A stretch of 64,000 nt of DNA from JACPUW01 sp049115495. GTDB taxonomy: Bacteria > Bacteroidota > Bacteroidia > CAILMK01 > JACPUW01. The number at the start of each line of letters is the position of its first letter. The stretch's first letter is position 1. The notes under the pieces were generated by a model, which did not search any database, was not told the origin of the DNA, and saw only the letters and a list, made by a program, of their open reading frames with translations. The stretch is taken from the NCBI GenBank assembly GCA_049115495.1, contig JAGDZV010000005.1, positions 310,001 to 374,000 on the forward strand, written 5' to 3'. Positions 42,953-50,779 of this stretch are shown piece after piece. The position numbers were made by a program, and so were the translations under genes.

Positions 42953-44248
42953 GTGTCTAATTCGAGCATATTAAGTAAGATATACAGAATTGGTTTACGG
43001 GCCAGCGATTCGCCGCAAGAGGAGCGGAGAATTGTGATGATCAATAAGGTTACCCTTTTCTTTCTGACTCTTGGGGCCCCGGTAGTAGGTTACATTTTGT
43101 ACGAGCCTAATCTACCGCTTTATATAGATTATTATATAGTTGCTTTATGGTTGTCTTATTTTGCACCCTTATTTTTCAGTGCTAAGAGATGGTATAATGC
43201 CGCCGGGCACTTTCTATATTTTGGGGGACTTTTAGCTACATCTACTGCAACTATTATTGTTGGTAACGAGAGCCATATACATTATTTAATACTTCTTGTA
43301 TCAGGTTTGCCATTTGTGTTTTTTGGCAGAGAATGGAAAAACCGAAGATTAGCCATTGCCTTACTGTCATTACCGGTTTGGATTGGTATAGAAGTGTGGT
43401 GTTATTACAATGAGCCATTGGTAATTTTAGAAGATTGGCAGCTCTACAGTATAGGCGTACTCTACAGCATAGGAATTTTGCTGTTTTCTTTATTCATTTC
43501 ATATAACTTTACAAAGGCCGCTGAGAAGTTTGGGGGTAAAATTAAAAGACAAAGAGATGCATTAACTGAAAAAAATGCAAGGCTAGAACAATACAGCTAT
43601 TTGGCTACCCACGATCTTAAAACACCATTGGCCAATATAGAAGGTTTTGTTACTTTACTTGAAATGGATCTTGAAGATGCTGATGAAGAGGTTCAAGATT
43701 CAATAATTGGTATTAAAAAATCAGTAGATCAATCGCGTAAAACAATTACCGAGCTCATTGAAATGGCATCTCAAGACACATCTAACAGGGAGCTGGTTAG
43801 GGTAAGGCTCGAGCCTATTTTGAAAGAAGTGCTTTTTAACCTGAGAAACTTAATTAATGAAACTGATGCAGATGTGGTTTCAGATTTTGGAGAGTCTAAA
43901 GAAATACGTTTTAGCATAGCAGGTGTTAAGAGCCTTTTGCAGAACTTGCTTTCAAATTCACTCAAGTATAGGCATCCTGATAGGGCACCTGAAATTTTAA
44001 TTAACACCATTAAAAAATTAGACTATGTTCAGCTAAGAGTTAAAGATAATGGTTTGGGAATTGATATGGAAAAAGATGGAGATAAGCTATTTTCAAAATT
44101 TGAGAGAATTCATACAAATGCCGAGGGCTCTGGCCTTGGCTTAAGCCTTATAAAGTCTATGGTTGAAGAAAGCGGTGGTTCTATTGAAGTTAAAAGTATA
44201 TTGGGAGAAGGAACGGAGTTTATAATTTCTTTTCCAGTAATAAAGTAG
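42953..44248 (+). CDS. Membrane sensor histidine kinase
   Basis: 431 residues with a GTG start at 42953; a later ATG at 43037 would remove the first 28 residues, which look conserved (SDSPQEERRIVMINKV). Six transmembrane helices span about residues 30-185, then a coiled coil and a HisKA domain with His near 220 (YSYLATHDLKTPLANIEGF), and HATPase_c with N box (LLQNLLSNSLKYRH), DNGLGID and GSGLGLSLIKSM. It lacks a periplasmic domain, so it may sense a membrane or lipid signal. The receiver gene follows after 7 bases and is the likely partner. Confidence 0.92.
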   Translation: MSNSSILSKIYRIGLRASDSPQEERRIVMINKVTLFFLTLGAPVVGYILYEPNLPLYIDYYIVALWLSYFAPLFFSAKRWYNAAGHFLYFGGLLATSTATIIVGNESHIHYLILLVSGLPFVFFGREWKNRRLAIALLSLPVWIGIEVWCYYNEPLVILEDWQLYSIGVLYSIGILLFSLFISYNFTKAAEKFGGKIKRQRDALTEKNARLEQYSYLATHDLKTPLANIEGFVTLLEMDLEDADEEVQDSIIGIKKSVDQSRKTITELIEMASQDTSNRELVRVRLEPILKEVLFNLRNLINETDADVVSDFGESKEIRFSIAGVKSLLQNLLSNSLKYRHPDRAPEILINTIKKLDYVQLRVKDNGLGIDMEKDGDKLFSKFERIHTNAEGSGLGLSLIKSMVEESGGSIEVKSILGEGTEFIISFPVIK

Positions 44249-44255
44249 TTTAGTT

Positions 44256-44654
44256 ATGAAATTGAAGAAAGTACTATTGGTTGACGATGATCAGATAACA
44301 AACAACCTAAACACTAGAATTATAAAGAAGTTGGGTATTTGCGAACAGGTTGACGTAGCTACAAATGGAAAAGAAGGTCTTGATTACTTGAGAAATTGCG
44401 AGGTTGATAATTATCCAGACTTAATTCTGCTTGATATTAATATGCCTATAATGAACGGATTTGAGTTTATTGAGGCCTATCATAGGGAGTTTGCCCAAAG
44501 TAAAACTGTAATACTAATGATGCTTACAACATCTTTGCAAAACTCTGATTATAAAAAGGCAAAATCTTACCCTGAAGTAAGTGAGTATATTGCTAAACCA
44601 CTATCTCCGGCTAAATTAAAAGATATATTAAGTTCAGCCTTTGGTGAATCTTAG
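44256..44654 (+). CDS. Stand-alone response regulator receiver
   Basis: 132 residues, one receiver domain of the subfamily often paired with such kinases (VLLVDDDQITNNLNTRII). Acidic pocket DDD near 10-12, phosphoacceptor Asp near 61 in LILLDINMPIMNG, conserved Thr in MLTTS and Lys in YIAKPLS. No output domain. Cotranscribed with the kinase at 42953; its stop is directly beside the stop of the converging T9SS gene. Confidence 0.92.
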   Translation: MKLKKVLLVDDDQITNNLNTRIIKKLGICEQVDVATNGKEGLDYLRNCEVDNYPDLILLDINMPIMNGFEFIEAYHREFAQSKTVILMMLTTSLQNSDYKKAKSYPEVSEYIAKPLSPAKLKDILSSAFGES

Positions 44655-46919
44655 CTACTCAATAATTAAGGATTCTCTGAAAATTAATTGTTCTATTTTA
44701 ATTTCAACTATATAAACGCCTTTTTGCAAATCACTTATATTCAATTCGGTAATTGGGCTATTAGAAGTTATTTCTCTAACCAACCTTCCATGTATATCAT
44801 ATAGGTTAATGTCTTTAATTTCAGTGGAGTTTTTTGTATCTATAATCACCTTATCGTAGGCAGGGTTTGGGTAGAGTTGATAAATGTTGGAATACATTAA
44901 ATCGTCTTTTCCTACAAAAACATAACATTCTGAAGTATCAATGCATTGGCCTTTGGTAACTTCAACAGCATACATTTCTTCAGTTTCTGGTTTATATGAC
45001 ATGTTAGTTGCACCATCAATTTTCACATAACCTTCGCACCATAGCCATTGGTAGGTGTCACCAGTTTCTGATGAAGCTATCTCTTGGTTATTACTTCTAA
45101 CAACACTTACTTCAGGCAGTTCATCAATAGTTACTTCAACACTAATTACAGAATCACATTTGGTCTGCCTAAAAATAGTATCAGAATATGTGCCGCTTAC
45201 GGTATAGACATGCCTACCACTCGGAGAAGTTACTTTATTACATCCACTAAGTGTAGTACTTGCATAGGCAGTTTTCATTACTATAAGCTTTATAGTAATT
45301 GTAGAATCACAGCCTTTCTTAGTTTTGATAATGTCGGTATACTGTCCGCTTTCTGTATATGTTGCTCCACTTGGTGCAATATATTTATCACAGGCAAACT
45401 CACTTATGGTTGAAGATCTAGCTCCAATTTCAAGTTGAATAGAGATTACAGAGTCACAACCACTATAATTTTGAATGGTATCATAATAAAATCCACTACT
45501 TGTAAATTCATATTTGCCACTAGGGCTTGTATATTTTTTGCAAGCAAACTCATTAATAGAGCTGTAAGATGTGTTTCCGAGCGTTAATTCAATTGTTATT
45601 ATTGAATCGCAATTATTAGCGTTTGGTAAAGTATCGGTGTAAACCCCGCTGCTTGTATAAGTGTATTTTCCGCTTGGCGATGTATAACTATTGCAGGCAA
45701 TTACTTGCAGAGTGGTATCTGATTGCAATTGGGTAAAAGTGGTGGTAATAATAGAATCACATCCATATTGACTTGAAAGCGTATCGAAATAAGTGCCAGA
45801 TGCGGTCCAAGTGTATTTTCCGCTTGGCGATGCAAAAGGTCCGCAGTTGGTAATTGAATTGTTTGTTTTACTCCGGTTTGATACTATTAAGTGTATAGTA
45901 ACAATTGTGTCGCATCCATTTGGATTTACAAGCTGATCGGTATATGTTCCACTTTTGTTCCATGCATATTTTCCACTTGGAGAAACATAAACCTTACATG
46001 TAGTATCATAAATAGTTTGTGTTGGATTTGGGATAATGGTTACACTATAAGTTATAAATGAATCACAACCCATGTAGCTTTTTGTAGTATCTAAATAGGT
46101 TCCTGATTGAGTGTATATTTTGCCGCTCGCAGTTTTAAATCTACCACAACCACTAACTGTAGCTGTTGAAGAAACCGAGCAAGCAGTGAGCGACTTGCCA
46201 ACCACCCAATTTGAAGCAGTGCCTGTTAAAGCAAAACCTTTAAGGTCTCCATCTTTATCTTTTACACTTAGATCTTCAGATTCATCAACGTTACGGTTGT
46301 TTTTACCTGCTATTCCCTGATTAAATTTATGGTATGCAACAAGCCCTTTTTCTTGCTCACAAAGTTCTTTTTGATAATTATTCTTGATTTGATAATGGTT
46401 TCTAGCATAATTCCATACCCTTACTTCATCCATTGTTCCTTTATAGAAATTACTACCGTCCACCCTGACCCCAAATCTCATTTGAGTTGTATTTCGTGTA
46501 TTTACCGTAATTCCTGAAATATTAAAACTGTCTTCGATTTTTCCATCAATAAATGTTCTAAAATTTGGAGAAGCCGAATTGTCATAGGTAACTGCAACAT
46601 GGTGCCAACTGGTATCGGCAATAAACCTAGTTCCTGTAACACCATTTCCGCCTAGTTCAATTCTAAGCCTTCCGTTAATCATATTTAGTGTAAAACGGCT
46701 ACCATTTGGAGTCATGGACCCATAGTCTACCAAAACATGTTGCGTGCTTTTAAACTTAGATTTTATCCAACATTCTATTGTTCTTGGTGCATTGCCAGTA
46801 GGAGGAATTGCTGTTGTTTGTACGTAATCATTAGTACCATCAAATTCAAGGGCGTTTTGCTGACCAAATGATAAGGACCAAAGAAAAATAAGAATGCTTA
46901 AGCTAAAAAATGATTTCAC
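44655..46919 (-). CDS. T9SS-secreted LamG-domain protein with seven Cys-containing repeats
   Basis: 754 residues, GTG start at 46919. Signal peptide MKSFFSLSILIFLWSLSFG, then a concanavalin A-like LamG domain (ALEFDGTNDYVQT, IECWIKSKF, WHHVAVTYDN, MDEVRVWNYARN), which usually binds sugars. Residues about 255-600 contain seven repeats with C-x(4)-SPSGKY-x(5)-SGTYxDT...GCDSIIT, the same module as in the protein at 33379-38025. An Ig-like module and a type-A sorting domain (LYPNPAYDKVIIDTKNS) end the chain. Exported by T9SS; probably a surface carbohydrate-binding or adhesive protein. Confidence 0.9.
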   Translation of the reverse strand: MKSFFSLSILIFLWSLSFGQQNALEFDGTNDYVQTTAIPPTGNAPRTIECWIKSKFKSTQHVLVDYGSMTPNGSRFTLNMINGRLRIELGGNGVTGTRFIADTSWHHVAVTYDNSASPNFRTFIDGKIEDSFNISGITVNTRNTTQMRFGVRVDGSNFYKGTMDEVRVWNYARNHYQIKNNYQKELCEQEKGLVAYHKFNQGIAGKNNRNVDESEDLSVKDKDGDLKGFALTGTASNWVVGKSLTACSVSSTATVSGCGRFKTASGKIYTQSGTYLDTTKSYMGCDSFITYSVTIIPNPTQTIYDTTCKVYVSPSGKYAWNKSGTYTDQLVNPNGCDTIVTIHLIVSNRSKTNNSITNCGPFASPSGKYTWTASGTYFDTLSSQYGCDSIITTTFTQLQSDTTLQVIACNSYTSPSGKYTYTSSGVYTDTLPNANNCDSIITIELTLGNTSYSSINEFACKKYTSPSGKYEFTSSGFYYDTIQNYSGCDSVISIQLEIGARSSTISEFACDKYIAPSGATYTESGQYTDIIKTKKGCDSTITIKLIVMKTAYASTTLSGCNKVTSPSGRHVYTVSGTYSDTIFRQTKCDSVISVEVTIDELPEVSVVRSNNQEIASSETGDTYQWLWCEGYVKIDGATNMSYKPETEEMYAVEVTKGQCIDTSECYVFVGKDDLMYSNIYQLYPNPAYDKVIIDTKNSTEIKDINLYDIHGRLVREITSNSPITELNISDLQKGVYIVEIKIEQLIFRESLIIE

Positions 46920-46966
46920 TTAGATTGACCTTTATTGAAGGTGCAATTTAGTGCCAACAAATATTT

Positions 46967-47845
46967 TTAAGCGAAAAGTTTAGAGCTAAGGTACCTGTCT
47001 CCCCTATCGCAAGTAATACAAACTATTACACCTTCATTTATCTCATTGGCAATTTGTGTGGCAATGTGCAAAGCGCCTCCACTGCTCATTCCGGCCAAAA
47101 TACCTTCTTCTTTTGCCATTCTTCTCGTCATTACAGTTGCTTCTTCGGTGCTTACATCAACAATTCGATCAACGCGGGCTGGATTATAAATTTTTGGTAG
47201 ATACTCTTTTGACCAACGCCTTATGCCTGGAATTTTGGATCCATTAGTAGGTTGTGCGCCCACAATTTGAATGTCAGGGTTTTGCGATTTTAGGTATTTA
47301 GAAACTCCCATTATAGTTCCGGTGGTTCCCATACTACTCACAAAATGAGTTACTTTACCCTTGGTATCTTTCCATATTTCAGGTCCAGTAGTTTTCTCAT
47401 GCATTTTATAGTTATCAGCATTAGCGAACTGATTCAAAAGTTTATAATTTCCACTTGCTTCCATTTCTTCAGCTAAAGACCTTGAATATTCAATAGTTTT
47501 TTCTGCTGGTGTTAAAATGAGCTCCGCACCATAAGCTCTCATGGTAGCCTTTCGCTCTTCGGTAGCACTTTCTGGCATTATCAGTGTCATATTTACCCCT
47601 AAAATTTTAGCCATCATAGCCAAAGCAATTCCGGTATTACCACTGGTGGCTTCTACTAAATGATCACCTTTTGAAATATCACCACGTGTTAGTGCTTCAT
47701 TAATCATATTATATGCAGCTCTATCCTTTACACTGCCGCCTGGATTTTGCCCTTCTAGTTTGCACAGTATTTTAACGCTAGGATTTTCTGGAATTTTTTT
47801 TAGTTCAACTAAGGGAGTATTGCCAATAAGATTTTCAATATTCAT
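46967..47845 (-). CDS. cysM: Cysteine synthase, CysM type
   Basis: 292 residues, fold-type II PLP enzyme that makes L-cysteine from O-acetylserine and sulfide (or thiosulfate). Lys40 in NPGGSVKDRAAY is the PLP Schiff-base Lys; EATSGNTGIALAM binds substrate, SSMGTTGTIMG binds the PLP phosphate. The ending VCITCDRGDRYLSS resembles CysM more than CysK. It lies 3 bases after cysE on the same strand, so the two consecutive pathway steps are in one operon. Confidence 0.93.
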   Translation of the reverse strand: MNIENLIGNTPLVELKKIPENPSVKILCKLEGQNPGGSVKDRAAYNMINEALTRGDISKGDHLVEATSGNTGIALAMMAKILGVNMTLIMPESATEERKATMRAYGAELILTPAEKTIEYSRSLAEEMEASGNYKLLNQFANADNYKMHEKTTGPEIWKDTKGKVTHFVSSMGTTGTIMGVSKYLKSQNPDIQIVGAQPTNGSKIPGIRRWSKEYLPKIYNPARVDRIVDVSTEEATVMTRRMAKEEGILAGMSSGGALHIATQIANEINEGVIVCITCDRGDRYLSSKLFA

Positions 47846-47848
47846 GAC

Positions 47849-48676
47849 TTAGGCTGTTTTGTAAATTAATTTTTCAGTATTTGAGTATGCCTCTTTGTTA
47901 ATATTATAGTAAACTTTTGTGTCACGAGCAATGCTTGATGTAAGCCACACATTTCCGCCAATTATGCAGTTGTTGCCAATGGTTGTATTTCCTCCTAGTA
48001 TAGTGGTTCTGGCATATATCACAACGTTGTTTCCTATGGTTGGATGTCTTTTGCTCGAAGCTTGATCTTTTGAAACACTTAACGCTCCTAGGGTAACCCC
48101 TTGGTAGAGCTTTACATGGTCGCCAATTTCAGTGGTTTCACCTATTACAATCCCAGTTCCATGGTCAATACAAAAATGAGAGCCTATTTGGGCACCAGGA
48201 TGTATATCTATTCCGGTATGTGAATGGGCATGTTCAGTGATAATTCTTGGAATAAGCGGTATGTCTTGTTCATGTAAAAGGTGGGCGATTCTGTAAGCCG
48301 CTATCGCATAAAATCCAGGATATGTTCTAATAACTTCAGATATACTTTTAGCAGCCGGATCACCTAAAAACATTGACTCTACATCATTGTCTAACTTTTT
48401 TTTAGTTGCTTCTATTTCTATGAAAAGTTTGCTACTGATTTCTTGTCCTTTTGCTAAATTGTTATTTAGTGCTTTGGAAAGTAAGTAGGTAAAATCAGTT
48501 TTGCATTTGGTGAGTTGTACAATGAGTTCATCCTTGCCGCTAATTTTATAATCAGAGTGTTCAGGGAACATTAATCCCAATAGGTGGTTAAATGCGCTCA
48601 CAACGTCTTTTGGAGACGGGCAAGAGATAGTTTCTTGGTGTTTATAGACAAGCTTATTTAGAAAGTCACTATTCAT
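47849..48676 (-). CDS. cysE: Serine O-acetyltransferase
   Basis: 275 residues from the ATG at 48676, giving the usual N-terminus (NSDFLNKLVYKHQ); a TTG 15 codons earlier is in frame. N-terminal helical domain followed by a left-handed beta-helix of hexapeptide repeats: GIDIHPGAQIGSHFCIDHGT with catalytic His, GIVIGETTEIGDHVKLYQGV, and HPTIGNNVVIYARTTILGG. It makes O-acetylserine from serine and acetyl-CoA, feeding CysM downstream. Such enzymes are generally feedback-inhibited by cysteine. Confidence 0.94.
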   Translation of the reverse strand: MNSDFLNKLVYKHQETISCPSPKDVVSAFNHLLGLMFPEHSDYKISGKDELIVQLTKCKTDFTYLLSKALNNNLAKGQEISSKLFIEIEATKKKLDNDVESMFLGDPAAKSISEVIRTYPGFYAIAAYRIAHLLHEQDIPLIPRIITEHAHSHTGIDIHPGAQIGSHFCIDHGTGIVIGETTEIGDHVKLYQGVTLGALSVSKDQASSKRHPTIGNNVVIYARTTILGGNTTIGNNCIIGGNVWLTSSIARDTKVYYNINKEAYSNTEKLIYKTA

Positions 48677-48760
48677 GGAATCAAAAACAACAGGTTGGGT
48701 TTTGTGTTCCTTAGTTAACAATTATTTATTGTTGCCCTAATTATTGAGTACTTGCTTGAA

Positions 48761-49549
48761 ATGCAGAAATATGTATTGCACATAGGCTATGACGGTAGCC
48801 AATTTAGAGGTTGGCAAAGGCAAAATAACGTACCCAGCATTCAAGAAACCTTTGAGCAGGCATTGAGCAAAGTTCTCAATAAAACCACTTCAGTTTTTGG
48901 CTGTGGAAGAACTGATGCCTTAGTACATGCGAGTCAGTACTTTTTGCAATTTTCCTACGCCAAGGTGCTTGACGAAAAATTCATTTTTATAATGAACAAG
49001 GTGTTACCACCCTCTATTAGGGTTTATGACCTTGCAATGGTTAAGCATAATTTTAGCGTGCAAAACCATGCTGTTTCACGCAGCTATAGGTACTACCTTC
49101 ATACAAAGAGCAATGCGTTTATTAATAATTATAGTAGCTATTACAGTATAGAAAAACCAAAAATTAGTAAAATGACCCAGGCCGCATCTGCTTTTATTGG
49201 TCATCATGATTTTCATAGCTTTTGTAAAACCCCAGACAAGCACATGCATACCATGGTCAACGTATATAATGTTGATTTGACCTTTAATAGGGATAAATCT
49301 ATCATTTGCATTGAGTTTAAAGCTGATAGGTTTTTAAAAGGGATGATTAGAGCCATTGTACATCATATTATACAAATTGGTGAAGGAAAAATGAGCTTAT
49401 CAGATGTTAGTTACAAATTGCAAACAGCAGCTTTTTTTCCAAATATTCAATTGGCCCATCCACAAGGTTTGTATTTGAGTGAGGTGGCTTATGATGAGCT
49501 TGATTTTGAATCAGTTAAAGAGCCGTTGTGGTACATGCTAAAATATTAA
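48761..49549 (+). CDS. truA: tRNA pseudouridine(38-40) synthase
   Basis: 262 residues from the ATG at 48761 (an in-frame TTG precedes it by three codons). Catalytic Asp52 in GCGRTDALVHA, the family motif GYDGSQFRGWQRQ at the N-terminus, RYYLHTKSNAF and DFHSFCK in the middle, and FLKGMIRAIVHHIIQIGEGK in the C-terminal domain. It isomerises uridines 38-40 in the anticodon arm. Divergent from cysE; the next gene follows after 5 bases. Confidence 0.95.
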   Translation: MQKYVLHIGYDGSQFRGWQRQNNVPSIQETFEQALSKVLNKTTSVFGCGRTDALVHASQYFLQFSYAKVLDEKFIFIMNKVLPPSIRVYDLAMVKHNFSVQNHAVSRSYRYYLHTKSNAFINNYSSYYSIEKPKISKMTQAASAFIGHHDFHSFCKTPDKHMHTMVNVYNVDLTFNRDKSIICIEFKADRFLKGMIRAIVHHIIQIGEGKMSLSDVSYKLQTAAFFPNIQLAHPQGLYLSEVAYDELDFESVKEPLWYMLKY

Positions 49550-49554
49550 GTTAA

Positions 49555-50124
49555 ATGGATAATATGGCCAAAAAAGAGTTTTATAATCAGAATTTCAGTT
49601 CTATTTCTGAACTTGAGCATGGAGCTTTTGAGGCTTGTGTTTTTAAACATTGTAGCCTTGCCGAAACTAATCTAGAGCACATTGATTTTGTAGAATGTGA
49701 ATTTATTTCTTGCGATTTAAGTGGAGCACTAATAACAAAGTCTTCTTTTAAAAATGTGGTGTTTAACGATTGTAAACTCATGGGTGTTCATTTTGACACT
49801 GTGAACCCTTTTTTGCTTGAGCTCAGTTTTAACAATTGCCAATTACAAATGAGTGTGTTTTATGGGTTAAAACTAAAAGAAACTGACTTTATCAACTGTA
49901 CACTCAACCAGGCTGATTTTACAGAAGCTGATCTTACAAAATCGGTATTTGCCAAGAGTGATCTTTTAGATGCTGTTTTTGATAATACCAGGCTTAATGA
50001 AGTGGATTTTAGAGAAGCAAATCATTTTAGAATAAACCCACTTAGCAACTCAATGAGAGGAGCGTTGTTCAGTAAGAGCAATATTGAAGGTCTATTGCAC
50101 TCTTTTGAAATTACTATAGAGTAA
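49555..50124 (+). CDS. Pentapeptide-repeat protein
   Basis: 189 residues. Most of the chain is A(D/N)LxX-type pentapeptides, for example CSLAETNLEHIDFVECEFI and ADFTEADLTKSVFAKSDLL, interrupted near residue 85 by a short non-repeat, as in the Qnr/McbG group. Such proteins form a right-handed quadrilateral beta-helix that can mimic DNA and protect gyrase; many relatives have other or unknown roles, so resistance is not claimed. Cytoplasmic, five bases after truA, likely in the same transcript. Confidence 0.88.
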   Translation: MDNMAKKEFYNQNFSSISELEHGAFEACVFKHCSLAETNLEHIDFVECEFISCDLSGALITKSSFKNVVFNDCKLMGVHFDTVNPFLLELSFNNCQLQMSVFYGLKLKETDFINCTLNQADFTEADLTKSVFAKSDLLDAVFDNTRLNEVDFREANHFRINPLSNSMRGALFSKSNIEGLLHSFEITIE

Positions 50125-50323
50125 TGGGTTTCAATAAATATACAGCTAAATGAGTTCGATGAATTTCTAAACTCAAAAGTTTGGCGAGAAATTTTTTTCT
50201 CAAACTGTAATTAAAGCATTGATTTACAGCTAATAAATGCGAATAGCCTGCAATTCGATTAATGGAGAGCTAGAGCCCAATTGAACGTAATATTTTGCAT
50301 GCCACAATCAAATTAGTTTTCAA

Positions 50324-50689
50324 ATGGTTAAAAGGTATTTATTATTAGCATTTTGCTTTTCGGTTTTTAGTTTTGGGCTTCAAGCGTCAAACTTAAATGA
50401 TGGAGGAGACTCTAGTCTGGTTAGAATGATTGACATCAAGTTCAATTTTAAGATCAACGCGTTTGTACTCAATTTTCCAGATCATGCTGGGTATCAAGCT
50501 GTATTGTATGCATCAGATAGTACATGGGAGTACAAGCTCTTTCATAACGAGGTGCTAATTGAAAACAAGAGAGAAGAAGAAGTAACTGAGAATGTTACCA
50601 AGCAGGCTATTAATGTAATTTTTAAAGATATTGAAAAACACAATGATGTTTTAACCGCCTTAGCACAACGAATGCACCCAAAGGAGTAG
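50324..50689 (+). CDS. Small secreted protein of unknown function
   Basis: 121 residues with a signal peptide (VKRYLLLAFCFSVFSFGLQA). The mature part (MIDIKFNFKINAFVLNFPD, DSTWEYKLFHNEVLIENKREE) has no motif I recognise. It lies 200 bases after the pentapeptide gene and 90 bases before a TonB-dependent receptor, so it may belong with the receptor. Acidic and Lys-rich; periplasmic or exported. Confidence 0.65.
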   Translation: MVKRYLLLAFCFSVFSFGLQASNLNDGGDSSLVRMIDIKFNFKINAFVLNFPDHAGYQAVLYASDSTWEYKLFHNEVLIENKREEEVTENVTKQAINVIFKDIEKHNDVLTALAQRMHPKE

Positions 50690-50779
50690 CCTTTAATTTA
50701 TTGATCGCATGTGCGAGAAAATAGAATTGAGCAAGTAATTTTTTGCAAAGAGTACTAATTCTCGCTTATTAGTTAACTT

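Noticed and set aside
49555..50124. A quinolone resistance (qnr) determinant
   Set aside because: Pentapeptide repeats alone do not establish gyrase protection; the gene follows truA and shows no sign of mobility.
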